This document shows, piece by piece, positions 50,727-58,540 of a DNA stretch of 64,000 nucleotides. The notes below the pieces were generated by a model that was not told where the DNA came from, did not search any database, and saw only the letters and a list, made by a program, of their open reading frames with translations. The stretch comes from AWTP1-13 sp036280295 (GTDB taxonomy: Bacteria; Pseudomonadota; Alphaproteobacteria; Rhizobiales; Hyphomicrobiaceae): NCBI GenBank assembly GCA_036280295.1, contig DASURA010000148.1, positions 1 to 64,000 of the forward strand. Reading direction: 5' to 3'. A program made the translations under genes and the position numbers. Numbering within the stretch: position 1 is the stretch's first letter; the number at the start of each line of letters is the position of its first letter.

Positions 50727-51953
50727 ATGCCCACACCCAAGCTGGAGACGGTTCTCAATGAGCGCCTCAAGGAGCTTGAGCGGTCCGGCAGGCTCAAGGG
50801 CGAGGAAAGCGTGATCTGCGGCGTCATTCCGCCCGGCGACGGCAAGGGACCGCGCTATCTGCTCAAGGGACACGGAGATCGGCCTTTCCTGCGCATGAAT
50901 TCCAACAGCTATCTGGGGCTCGCCTTGAACGCCAGGATCAAGGCTGCCGAGGAGGAGGCGGTGCGTCGGTACGGAACCGGACCTGGCGCGGTGCGCTTCA
51001 TCAGCGGCACCTGGGAGCCGCACGCGGCCCTGGAGCAGAGGCTTGCGGCGTTCCACAACCGCCCCGCGGCGATGCTGCTCAGCTCCGCCTACGCGGCCGT
51101 GATGGGGATCCTGCCACCCCTGATCGGCGAGCGTACGGCTGTCATCTCCGACGAGCTCAACCACAACTGCATCATCAACGCGATCGCGCTGGGACGGCCG
51201 GCCGAGAAGCGCATCTATCGTCATCTCGACATGGCGGAGCTCGAATGCAACCTGGCGGAGGCGGTGCGATCGTGCTCGCGGGCCATCGTCGTGACCGACG
51301 GCGTCTTCAGCATGCGGGGCGACCATGCCCCGCTTGAGCGCATGCGCGAGATCGTCGACAGGTTCGATCCCGCCTTTGCCGAGAACGTCCTTCTGATCGT
51401 CGACGACTCCCATGGCGTGGGCGCGCTCGGACGGACTGGCCGTGGTACCGAGGAGGTGACCCGTGCCGGCGCCGCCGACCTGCTCGTGGCAACGCTCGGC
51501 AAGGCGTTCGGCGTGAACGGAGGCTACGTCGTGGGCAGTGCGACGGTCATCCGGTTCCTGCGCGAGACGTCGCCATTCTACATCTATTCGAATCCCATCA
51601 CGCCGGCGGAGGCCGCAGCTGCCCTTGCTGCCATTGAGATCGTGGACGGTTGCGAGGGGCACGCGCTCCTCGCGCACTTGCGCGCCATGACGGACCGCTT
51701 CAAGCGGGGCCTTGTGGAGCTCGGCCTGGAGACGCTGCCGGGCGAGCACCCAGTCGTACCGCTGATGGTACGGGACACGGAGCGCACGTCCCGCATTGTA
51801 AGGCACCTGCGCGATGAGGGCATTCTGGCGACGGGGCTCAACTACCCCGTTGTTCCAAAGGGCGACGAAGAGATCCGCTTCCAGATCTCGGCCGACCACA
51901 CAACCGCGGACATGGATGAGGCACTTGGCATTCTGCGGGGCCTGCCGCAATAG
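50727..51953 (+). CDS. kbl: Glycine C-acetyltransferase (2-amino-3-ketobutyrate CoA ligase) family
   Basis: The 408-residue PLP enzyme of the alpha-oxoamine synthase family cleaves 2-amino-3-oxobutyrate with CoA to glycine and acetyl-CoA. It has SNSYLGLALNARI, RYGTGPGAVRFISGTWEPH, SDELNHNCIINAI, VDDSHGVGALGRTGRGTEE, and the PLP-Lys in VATLGKAFGVNGGYVVG (Lys at about residue 259). Placement after a threonine dehydrogenase supports Kbl rather than a BioF or serine palmitoyltransferase role. The glycine produced can feed the GcvP proteins encoded divergently. The gene is followed 18 nt later by chaB. Confidence 0.9.
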   Translation: MPTPKLETVLNERLKELERSGRLKGEESVICGVIPPGDGKGPRYLLKGHGDRPFLRMNSNSYLGLALNARIKAAEEEAVRRYGTGPGAVRFISGTWEPHAALEQRLAAFHNRPAAMLLSSAYAAVMGILPPLIGERTAVISDELNHNCIINAIALGRPAEKRIYRHLDMAELECNLAEAVRSCSRAIVVTDGVFSMRGDHAPLERMREIVDRFDPAFAENVLLIVDDSHGVGALGRTGRGTEEVTRAGAADLLVATLGKAFGVNGGYVVGSATVIRFLRETSPFYIYSNPITPAEAAAALAAIEIVDGCEGHALLAHLRAMTDRFKRGLVELGLETLPGEHPVVPLMVRDTERTSRIVRHLRDEGILATGLNYPVVPKGDEEIRFQISADHTTADMDEALGILRGLPQ

Positions 51954-51971
51954 CAGGATGGGTCGACAGCC

Positions 51972-52190
51972 TTGCCCTACGCATCCAACGATGATCTCCC
52001 TCCAGCCATCCGGAAGCACCTGCCGGAGCATGCGCAGGACATCTTTCGCGAGACGTTCAACAATGCCTGGCGCACCTATGGGGCACGCGAGCCCTATCGC
52101 CGCGAGGAGATCGCGCACCGTGTCGCCTGGGCGGCGGTGAAGAAGCGCTACCGGAAGGTCGGCGATGATTGGATGCCGTACCGTCACTAG
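51972..52190 (+). CDS. ChaB family protein
   Basis: A 72-residue protein matching ChaB: MPYASNDDLPPAIRKHLPEH, QDIFRETFNNAWRTYG and VAWAAVKKRYRKVGDDW. E. coli ChaB was named for association with the ChaA Ca2+/Na+ antiporter, but its activity is not established. The TTG start at 51972 gives the family N-terminus (MPY...), while no ATG or GTG fits. It lies 18 nt after kbl, so it is probably the last gene of that operon. Confidence 0.9.
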   Translation: MPYASNDDLPPAIRKHLPEHAQDIFRETFNNAWRTYGAREPYRREEIAHRVAWAAVKKRYRKVGDDWMPYRH

Positions 52191-52356
52191 CGGTGTGGCG
52201 TAGCGGGAACACCGGCAGCCAACCTGCAAGGCGGATGCCCCGGGGGCTTCAGCCACCGTTGCAAACCCGGCTGCGCAGCTCGTCGGTCGCCACGGCCTTG
52301 CCGGCAGTCTGGACCCATCGGTGGCGCAGGATGTGCTGGTACATAGCTGATGTCAC

Positions 52357-54168
52357 TCAGTCCGCCTCGCGCTCCAGCACGCAGCAATGCGGCGCATCGG
52401 CACCGCCGGTCCCTTCCGTCAGCACTGCCCCTCTCACCGCATTAGGCCGGAATGTCGTGCAGCCCTTGAGGCCTTTGTCATAGGCGAGGTCATAGATCTG
52501 CCGGAACTCCGTTAACGGGCAGTCGGCCGGCACGTTGATGGTCTTGGAGATGGAGTTGTCGACAAAAGGCTGCAGGGCCGCCTGCATATCGACGTGCGCT
52601 CGGACCGGAAGCTCCCTCGCGGTGACGAAGCCGTCGGGAACCCCCGTCGCAGTCGCCTTGCCCGAGCGCCAGAGCTCCAGGGCATGGTCTGTGAGTGTGA
52701 AGGCCTGTGGGCTGCCATCCTCCGCCAGCACGTTGCGCGTGTAGCTGGCTGCGAAGATGGGCTCCAGTCCGCTCGACACGTTTCCCGCCAGCAGGCTGAT
52801 GGTGCCGGTTGGGGCAATCGCCAGCAGATGACTGTTGCGGATGCCGTGCGTGGCAATGGCGTCCTGGATGTCGCCGGGCAGGCTGCGAACGAATGCGCCT
52901 TGCAGGTATTTGGCCTTGTCGAAGTAGGGAAAGCTGCCCTTCTCCTGCGCGATGGCGATGGAGGCGCGATAGGCGGCGCGGCAGATGAGGCGCATGGTGT
53001 CAGCAGCAAAGGCAAGAGACGCATCGCTGCCGTAGCGCAGGCCTAGCATGACCAGCACATCCGCGAGGCCAGTTATGCCGAGCCCGATGCGCCGCGTGCC
53101 TTGGGCAGTCTCGGCCTGCTTGGGCAGGGGAAAGCGCGAGGCGTCGATGACATTGTCGAGCAGCCGCACGGCTGTTGCCGCTGTCGCCACAAGCGCCTCC
53201 CCGTCGAGCCGGGCTTGAGGCGTGAACGCCGAGCGGACGAAGCGGGTCAGGTTCACCGAGCCCAGATCGCAGGCCCCGTAGGGCGGCAGCGGGACCTCGC
53301 CGCAGGGGTTGGTTGCGCTGATCTGCTCGCGATACCAGAGATTGTTGAGCCCGTTGATGCGGTCGATGAAGAGGACGCCTGGTTCGGAGTATTCGTAGGT
53401 GGCCTTGACGATCCGGTCCCACAGGCCGCGCGCCGGCACCGTTTGCATGATGCGGCACGGCACCGGCTCGGCACTGCCCGACCAGGCGCGCATGAGCGTC
53501 GGACCGCTCCCCTCGACCATGGCAGCCGGGAACACCAGCGGCCAGGCGCCGTCAGACCGCACGGCGGTCATGAATGCGTCGCTGACGAGAACGGAGAGGT
53601 TGAAGTGGCGGAGCTGGCCTGCCTGCTGCTTGGCGGCAATGAAGGCCTCGACATCGGGGTGGTCGCAGCGCAGCGTCGCCATCATGGCGCCGCGGCGGGC
53701 GCCGGTGGAGAGGATGGTCCCGCACATGGCGTCCCACACCTGCATGAACGAGACCGGACCGGAGGCGATGTTGCCGACGCCCTTGGCCCGCACGCCCTGA
53801 GGCCGCAGGGTTGAGAAGTCGCAGCCGATGCCGCCGCCCTGCTGCATGGTGATGGCCGCTTCCTGCAGGGCGGTGAAGATGCCGGGGATCGAATCCTCGA
53901 TTAGCCCCATGACGAAGCAGTTGAAGAGGGTGACATTGCGCTCGGTGCCGACACCGGCCTGGATGCGCCCGCCCGGCAGGAACTTGAAGTCCTCAAGGAT
54001 TCCGTAGAAGCGTTCGGCCCAGTTGGCCCGGGCGTCTTCGCCCTCTACGGCGGCAAGCGCAGTCGCCACGCGCCGCCAGGTCTCGGCGATCGTGCGCTCC
54101 TCGCGATCGCCGTCACGATGGCGATACTTGGCGCTCCAGACGTGATGAGAGATGTCGGTACCCGGCAT
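52357..54168 (-). CDS. nrdJ: Adenosylcobalamin-dependent (class II) ribonucleotide reductase
   Basis: Class II enzymes make deoxyribonucleotides without needing oxygen. The 603-residue protein has FKFLPGGRIQAGVGTERNVT with LFNCFVMG (first active-site Cys), MQQGGGIGCDFSTLRPQGVR, STGARRGAMMATLRCDHPD, and the radical-site region ATNPCGEVPLPPYGACDLGS (Asn-x-Cys-x-Glu). QGTRRIGLGITGLADVL, APTGTISLLAGNVSSGLEPI and KGLKGCTTFRP complete it. It ends CCVLEREAD, which may be the reducing Cys pair. ATG 54168 starts after the FNR-type site; upstream codons look non-coding. Adenosylcobalamin supply is not encoded here. Confidence 0.92.
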   Translation of the reverse strand: MPGTDISHHVWSAKYRHRDGDREERTIAETWRRVATALAAVEGEDARANWAERFYGILEDFKFLPGGRIQAGVGTERNVTLFNCFVMGLIEDSIPGIFTALQEAAITMQQGGGIGCDFSTLRPQGVRAKGVGNIASGPVSFMQVWDAMCGTILSTGARRGAMMATLRCDHPDVEAFIAAKQQAGQLRHFNLSVLVSDAFMTAVRSDGAWPLVFPAAMVEGSGPTLMRAWSGSAEPVPCRIMQTVPARGLWDRIVKATYEYSEPGVLFIDRINGLNNLWYREQISATNPCGEVPLPPYGACDLGSVNLTRFVRSAFTPQARLDGEALVATAATAVRLLDNVIDASRFPLPKQAETAQGTRRIGLGITGLADVLVMLGLRYGSDASLAFAADTMRLICRAAYRASIAIAQEKGSFPYFDKAKYLQGAFVRSLPGDIQDAIATHGIRNSHLLAIAPTGTISLLAGNVSSGLEPIFAASYTRNVLAEDGSPQAFTLTDHALELWRSGKATATGVPDGFVTARELPVRAHVDMQAALQPFVDNSISKTINVPADCPLTEFRQIYDLAYDKGLKGCTTFRPNAVRGAVLTEGTGGADAPHCCVLEREAD

Positions 54169-54285
54169 CTGCACTGGTCCAGGCGGATCGGCCCGGGCGT
54201 TGCCGAGCGCGCCGAGGATCGGGCGACGGCCTCGGGCGCCGCCATTGCTGCACCCCAGGAAATGAGCCCCGCGCCGGTCGCTGCC

Positions 54286-54299
54286 TTGATGTCCGTCAA
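54286..54299. promoter_or_regulatory. FNR/FixK-type site between nrdJ and DsrE-like gene
   Basis: TTGATGTCCGTCAA matches exactly. The predicted nrdJ start is near 54251 (83-nt leader). It overlaps the first ATG of the DsrE-like frame. Confidence 0.7.
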
Positions 54300-54619
54300 T
54301 GCCAGGAGGCGCGTGCGTGCCGAGGAGAGGCTTGTGTGCGCGTGCGCTCACGAAGCGGGACGTGTCAGCACAGGTGACCGTACTCCTGATGGCCGATGCT
54401 GTCCTGGCGGCCAAAGCGCACCAGAAGACACCCGACGGCTACTACAACGTCGAGCGCATGCTGAAGGGCGTGCTCGGCAGCCACGGACTCGTGCTCTTGT
54501 GCGGCACGTGCCTGGACGCGCGTGGTCTTGTTGAAGGTGAGCTGATCACCGGCGTGCGCAGCACCATGGACGAGCTCGCAGAGGCGACCCTTAGTGCCGA
54601 CAAGGTGCTCGGGTTCTGA
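54299..54619 (+). pseudogene. DsrE family protein, N-terminally truncated
   Basis: The C-terminal three quarters of a DsrE-type small sulfur-transfer-like protein are clear: VTVLLMADAVLAAKAHQKTP, DGYYNVERMLKG, GLVLLCGTCLDARGLVEGEL and STMDELAEATLSADKVLGF, with the conserved Cys pair CGTC. The usual N-terminal strand and P-x-Y/G-x-E motif are absent; only GLCARALTKRD remains before it. The ATG at 54299 lies inside the FNR-type operator, so real translation, if any, must begin later (GTG at 54362 or 54374, or ATG 54389). It could be a truncated functional protein or a remnant. Confidence 0.6.
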
Positions 54620-54636
54620 GCGCGCACGCTCTTTTC

Positions 54637-55203
54637 CTAGGCCACGTGGTGCTTGCCGACCGGGCGCACCGAGGTGGCCTGCGGCCCCTTGTCGCCAGCG
54701 GCCTCCGAGAACCGCACCTCCTGGCCGACCTTGAGATCCTCGAACTTGCCGCCGTCCACGCTGTTGCGGTGGAAGTAGATCTCGCGCCCGTCGGAGGCGG
54801 CAATGAAGCCATAGTCGCGTTCAGGGACGAGGGACGCGATGACGCCATGCGGCGGGGCTTCGTGCGCCTTGATCGCGCCTTCCAGCTTGCGGACCTGGTC
54901 CTGCAGCTGGCGGCCGGCCGCGTCGAAGGCATCGCGGATGGTAACGTGGGCATCCTCGTGCCGCCCGGTCACAGCCGGGTCGCGCGTGATATCGATATGC
55001 TTGCCGCCGGGCATGGTTATGTGGATGCGCACGCAATAGGTGTCGCCCTTGTGGTGGCGATGCTGGGGGCGCGCGATGACCACGCGAGCCGACGTGATGC
55101 GGCCATAGAAGCGCTCAAGCCTCTGCGCCTCCTTGCGCACGGCGGCTTCCAGCGCATCGGACTGGCCGATGTGCTCGAAGATGATCTGGAGGGGCACCTG
55201 CAT
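54637..55203 (-). CDS. Ribosome hibernation factor-like (HPF/RaiA) fused to a cold-shock domain
   Basis: Residues 1-115 of this 188-residue protein match the HPF/RaiA (S30EA) fold, which inactivates ribosomes in stationary phase: MQVPLQIIFEHIGQSDALEA, ERFYGRITSARVVIARPQH, GDTYCVRIHITMPGGKHIDI and ahydrophilic ending helix. Residues about 120-188 form a cold-shock domain: HGVIASLVPERDYGFIAASD, EIYFHRNSV (RNP2-like) and VGQEVRFSEAAGDKGPQATS. This combination is known in proteobacteria, and the fused protein probably docks at the ribosome decoding centre while the cold-shock domain binds RNA. It is convergent with the DsrE-like frame, 17 bp between stops. No FNR-type site was found directly upstream. 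Confidence 0.9.
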   Translation of the reverse strand: MQVPLQIIFEHIGQSDALEAAVRKEAQRLERFYGRITSARVVIARPQHRHHKGDTYCVRIHITMPGGKHIDITRDPAVTGRHEDAHVTIRDAFDAAGRQLQDQVRKLEGAIKAHEAPPHGVIASLVPERDYGFIAASDGREIYFHRNSVDGGKFEDLKVGQEVRFSEAAGDKGPQATSVRPVGKHHVA

Positions 55204-55213
55204 GGCTTAAACC

Positions 55214-55275
55214 TCAGGTTTCAGGGATCAGGTTTCAGATGTCAGGGGCGGACATTGTGCAACCTGCCCCTGACA
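55214..55275. repeat. Direct repeats and inverted repeat between HPF and hypothetical genes
   Basis: TCAGGTTTCAG occurs at 55214-55224 and 55228-55238 (14-nt period). Just beyond it TGTCAGGGGC (55240-55249) and GCCCCTGACA (55266-55275) form a perfect 10-bp inverted repeat with a 16-nt loop. On the minus strand this follows the stop at 55280, so it could be a terminator without a T-run or an intergenic repeat unit. Confidence 0.5.
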
Positions 55276-55279
55276 CGGG

Positions 55280-55546
55280 CTATCGCTCGCCGTTGGCGTA
55301 GAGCGCGTCGGAACTCAGGATTTCGTAGAGCTGCGCCGCCTTGCCGGTCAGCGGGTGGCCGAGACGGTCCACCTCGCTGCCCTCGCCCCGCAGATAGCTG
55401 GCCACCACCTCCAGATCCTCCATGCAGGGCTCGGACTTGAGGATGGCCGAGATGGTGTCGTCGGTGACCGGCCCGACCACATGCCGCACCTCGATGGACG
55501 AGGTCACCGGCAGGACCTTCGAGTCGCCTTTCTTTAATCGGGGCAT
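55280..55546 (-). CDS. Conserved hypothetical protein preceded by an FNR-type site
   Basis: An 88-residue protein of unknown family. It starts MPRLKKGDSKVLPVTSSIEV and has RHVVGPVTDDTISAILKSEP, MEDLEVVASYLRGEGSEV and DRLGHPLTGKAAQLYEILSS. It looks soluble, alpha-helical and acidic. ATG 55546 is selected because the frame upstream to 55765 overlaps the cysQ end and the operator. The exact FNR-type site at 55614 is perfectly spaced (predicted start near 55579, 33-nt leader). Confidence 0.65.
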   Translation of the reverse strand: MPRLKKGDSKVLPVTSSIEVRHVVGPVTDDTISAILKSEPCMEDLEVVASYLRGEGSEVDRLGHPLTGKAAQLYEILSSDALYANGER

Positions 55547-55613
55547 TGCTGGACGCCTCACTGGCCGCGAAGGAGCGAAAGGAGCCTTCCTAGCCGGAGA
55601 CCCCGGACACACA

Positions 55614-55627
55614 TTGATCAGGGTCAA
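55614..55627. promoter_or_regulatory. FNR/FixK-type site upstream of small hypothetical gene
   Basis: TTGATCAGGGTCAA matches exactly. It lies between the cysQ stop (55647) and the 55546 start, so it serves only the latter. Confidence 0.7.
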
Positions 55628-55646
55628 GCGCCACGCGGGGAGGTCC

Positions 55647-56519
55647 CTAACCTGGCTGGGCGGTACTGCAAGACCGGCAGCTTCCGTGTTCCAAGGCCGT
55701 CGTTTGCGCCAACGGATCACCCCAGGCGATGAAGCCGGGAACATGGAAGGCCGGAGCGTGGCCATAGACCAGCTCGGTACCGTCGGGTGCCGTCACAATG
55801 CCGCCGGCCGCCGCCAGGATCGCATGGCCCGCGGCTACGTCCCACTCGCAGGTCCGGGCCAAACGCGCGTAGAGGTCGGCGCTGCCCTCGGCAATGCGAG
55901 CGAGCTTCAAGGATGAGCCGCAGGGGGTCCGCGCGACGAGGGGAAGCCGCTGGAGGAAGGCGTCGGTCTCCTCATCGAAATGGGACCGGCTGACCATGGC
56001 GTCGAAGCCGGCAGCCGGACGACGCCGCGTGTGGATTGCACTTCGCCCCGAGGCCCGACAGGGCGCAGCCCCGGCCGCAAGATGCAGGCGTTCCGCCCCC
56101 TGGCCGGCAACGCCGCGCCAGACAAGGCCAAGGGCCGGCGCTGCGATGAGCCCGACGGCGGGCCGGCCTTGGCTGATGATGGCGACGTTAACCGTGAATT
56201 CCTCGCGGCCCGCCAGGAACTCGCGCGTGCCGTCGAGCGGGTCCACCAGAACAAACCCTGCCTCCAGCGCCGAAGGTCTTGTCTCTTGCTCCTCCGACAC
56301 GATCGGCACGCCCGGCAGGAGATGGGCCAAGTCTTGGACGATAATGGCGTTCGCGGCCTCATCGGCGGCGCTGACCGGGGAGCGGTCGGGCTTTGCCCGC
56401 CATTCCATCTTGGACCGATCGATCGCAAGGATTGCGGCCGCCGCACGCGATACCACGTCCGTCAGGTCGTCGAGCCCTTGGGCGCCGCTCAGTCGCGCGA
56501 GTGCATCGCGTTCCGTCAT
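55647..56519 (-). CDS. cysQ: 3'(2'),5'-bisphosphate nucleotidase (CysQ-like)
   Basis: The 290-residue inositol-monophosphatase-fold enzyme removes the 3'-phosphate from adenosine 3',5'-bisphosphate, a by-product of sulfate assimilation and carrier-protein modification. Metal motifs are VSEEQETRPS, LVDPLDGTREFLAG (about residues 92-105) and CEWDVAAGHAIL (about 223-234). SPVSAADEAANAIIV is typical of CysQ. The extra C-terminal tail after HVPGFIAWGDPL is unusual. CysQ-like genes and PAP recycling are linked to RNA turnover because PAP inhibits exoribonucleases. It faces prs across 156 bp with a weak FNR-type site. Confidence 0.85.
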   Translation of the reverse strand: MTERDALARLSGAQGLDDLTDVVSRAAAAILAIDRSKMEWRAKPDRSPVSAADEAANAIIVQDLAHLLPGVPIVSEEQETRPSALEAGFVLVDPLDGTREFLAGREEFTVNVAIISQGRPAVGLIAAPALGLVWRGVAGQGAERLHLAAGAAPCRASGRSAIHTRRRPAAGFDAMVSRSHFDEETDAFLQRLPLVARTPCGSSLKLARIAEGSADLYARLARTCEWDVAAGHAILAAAGGIVTAPDGTELVYGHAPAFHVPGFIAWGDPLAQTTALEHGSCRSCSTAQPG

Positions 56520-56600
56520 GCCACAGATCGCCGCTGGACCGGAGCGCTATCCGCAGGGCTCCACAGGGCACTCCCCTAGCGCACGGGCGGCCAGCAGGCT

Positions 56601-56614
56601 TTGCTCCAGGTCAA
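56601..56614. promoter_or_regulatory. Weak FNR/FixK-type site between cysQ and prs
   Basis: TTGCTCCAGGTCAA has one mismatch in the left half. Predicted starts (56566 minus, 56649 plus) fit both genes. Confidence 0.35.
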
Positions 56615-56675
56615 TGGCGAGGCCACACCACAGGCGATCCTATTTGGGAGCGGTCCTTCCAACCGGGCGCGAGGC

Positions 56676-57707
56676 ATGAAGCGGCAATCTGCAAACCCAG
56701 TCCCCATCGATCCGTCGCACGCGGGCGCCCGCAGCCCCCCGCAGCTCTTTGCCCTCCAGGCAACGGCCGGGCTTGGCAAGGCGATCGCGGATGCGCTCGG
56801 CCAACCCCTGGCGCTGCACGAGGAGCGCGAGTTCGAGGACGGCGAGCACAAGGCGCGGCCGCTGGACACGGTCACGGGCCGGAACGTGTACGTGATTCAG
56901 AGCCTGCACGGCGGACCGACCATGAGTGCCAATGACAAGCTGTGCCGGCTCCTGTTCTTTATCGGGGCGCTCAAGGACGCCGGCGCGGCGAGGGTGACCG
57001 CGGTCGCGCCCTACCTGTGCTATGCGCGCAAGGATCGCCGCACCAAGCCGAACGACCCCGTCACCACGCGCTATGTCGCCGGCATGTTCGAGAGTGTGGG
57101 CACCGATGCCGTCGTCACGCTGGAGGTGCACAACCCGGTTGCGTTCGAGAATGCTTTCCGCTGCCGCACCGTCACGTTGACGGCCACACCGCTGTTCGTC
57201 GACTTCGCCAGGACGCTCGCGGATCAGGACCTCTGCGTCGTCTCCCCGGACCCCGGCGGAGCCAAGCGCGCCGAGCTCTTCCGCGAGGCCCTGGAAGCGG
57301 CGTGCGGCCGGCCGGTCGGCAAGGCATTCGCGGACAAGCACCGCAGTGCCGGCGTCGTTTCCGGCGATCTGTTTGTAGGCGATGTGGCCGGCCGTACCGC
57401 CCTTATCATCGACGATCTGATCAGCACCGGCGGCACGCTCCTGCGCGCGGCGCGGGCCGCACGCAAGGCTGGAGCCCGGCGCATCATGGCGCTGGTGACG
57501 CATGGGCTGTTCATGCCGGGGGCCGCTGAGGTCCTGGGCGATCCTGCCATCGAGAAGCTCGTCATCACCGACAGCGTACCGCCGTTTCGGCTGGGACCCG
57601 GGGTAGCGTGGGACAAGATCGAGATTCTCCCCACGGCACCGCTGCTCGCCGAGGCGATCGGCCGTCTTCACGACGGCCGCGCCCTTGCCGACCTTGCCGT
57701 GTTCTAA
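56676..57707 (+). CDS. prs: Ribose-phosphate pyrophosphokinase (PRPP synthase)
   Basis: The 343-residue enzyme makes 5-phosphoribosyl 1-diphosphate from ribose 5-phosphate and ATP. It has PQLFALQATAGLGKAIADAL, HEEREFEDGEHKARP, VTAVAPYLCYARKDRRTKPN (ATP site), and the PRPP loop TALIIDDLISTGGTLL. The sequence is more divergent than housekeeping Prs and probably is the second copy in the genome, like the 'class III'-type PRPP synthases found beside metabolic islands. ATG 56676 is taken because the frame back to 56601 runs over the operator. Three remnants downstream (phosphotransferase, pncA, pncB) include PRPP-using NAD salvage, so prs once belonged to an NAD-related set. Confidence 0.85.
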   Translation: MKRQSANPVPIDPSHAGARSPPQLFALQATAGLGKAIADALGQPLALHEEREFEDGEHKARPLDTVTGRNVYVIQSLHGGPTMSANDKLCRLLFFIGALKDAGAARVTAVAPYLCYARKDRRTKPNDPVTTRYVAGMFESVGTDAVVTLEVHNPVAFENAFRCRTVTLTATPLFVDFARTLADQDLCVVSPDPGGAKRAELFREALEAACGRPVGKAFADKHRSAGVVSGDLFVGDVAGRTALIIDDLISTGGTLLRAARAARKAGARRIMALVTHGLFMPGAAEVLGDPAIEKLVITDSVPPFRLGPGVAWDKIEILPTAPLLAEAIGRLHDGRALADLAVF

Positions 57708-58274
57708 GCACGACCTCGAGGCATGCGGCGTCGCGGGCGGCGATGCCGAGATAGGTGCGGGCCGGTCGAGGCAATTTTTTCGGGCGTGCGGGGTTTGGGC
57801 TCGGCGAGATGCGCGATGGCGAGGCGTGCCCGCAGCGTGGCGCGATAGGACCGATCGAAGTGATAGAGGGCGGGGGGCAAGTCCTCGCACAGCCCACGCT
57901 CGTCGCGCGCCCTGATGTAGTGGTCCGCCCACGACGCACCGAGCGGCTGGAACTCCAGATCGAGGCAAGCGATCTCGTCGAAGGGTCGACGGCCTACAGG
58001 CGCGGATTGAACTCCAGGCAATCGATGATCCTGACCTGGCGATCGAGCCAGATGTGCTCCGGCCGGAGGTCGCCGTGTCCATCGACGATGCGGCGGCGGT
58101 GTACCGCGCTTCCAGCATGGCCCTGCATTCGGCAAGGAAGCAGGGCTGCAGGCGATCGATGCGCCTGACCAGCGCCGACGGAAGTCCGAAGCGCGGATCG
58201 AGGAACGCCACCTTCTCAGCAAGCGTCGGCTGGCCGGCGGCAAGCACCGGGGATGCGTCGTCGAGAGCCGCCAT
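57704..58274 (-). pseudogene. Phosphotransferase (APH-like) remnant, multiple frameshifts
   Basis: Pieces of one phosphotransferase-like protein lie in different frames: LAEKVAFLDPRFGLPSALV with CFLAECRAMLEARY near 58210-58090, HGDLRPEHIWLDRQ with RIIDCLEFNPRL near 58075-58005, and FDEIACLDLEFQPLGASW with HFDRSYRATLRARLAIAHL further on. HGDLRPEH is the catalytic loop of the aminoglycoside/choline kinase fold and IIDCLEF resembles its metal-binding stretch. The N-terminal ATP-binding half is missing, and a stop follows NPRL. It is dead and overlaps the prs stop. Confidence 0.72.
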
Positions 58275-58320
58275 CTTACTCACCCGATCGCCTTCTCTGT
58301 GATGCAGGGAACGCCCAGGC

Positions 58321-58540
58321 TCAGAAGGCGGCCAGTGCTGCCGCGACGGAGTCGCCCATATCAATGCCGCGGCAGCCATTCTCGATGACCACCACCTCGA
58401 AGCCGCAGCGGCGCGCGTCCTCGGCCGAGTAGCGTACGCAGAAGTCGAAGGCGAGGCCCGCGAGAAACACCCGGGTCAGCCCGCGCTCGCGCAGGTATCC
58501 GGCGAGGCCCGTCGGTCTCGTCTATCCTGTAGGTCGTCAT
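58321..58540 (-). pseudogene. pncA: Nicotinamidase (pncA) remnant with internal deletion
   Basis: The minus strand from the stop at 58321 encodes the end of a nicotinamidase/isochorismatase: TGLAGYLRERGLTRVFLAGL, AFDFCVRYSAEDARRCGFEV, VVIENGCRGIDMGDS. FCVRYSAEDARR includes the usual catalytic Cys. In another frame an ATG at 58540 (MTTYRIDE) overlaps the stop of the pncB remnant as ATGA and was probably the true start. The intervening about 120 residues, including the Asp and Lys of the catalytic triad, are missing. Confidence 0.72.
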
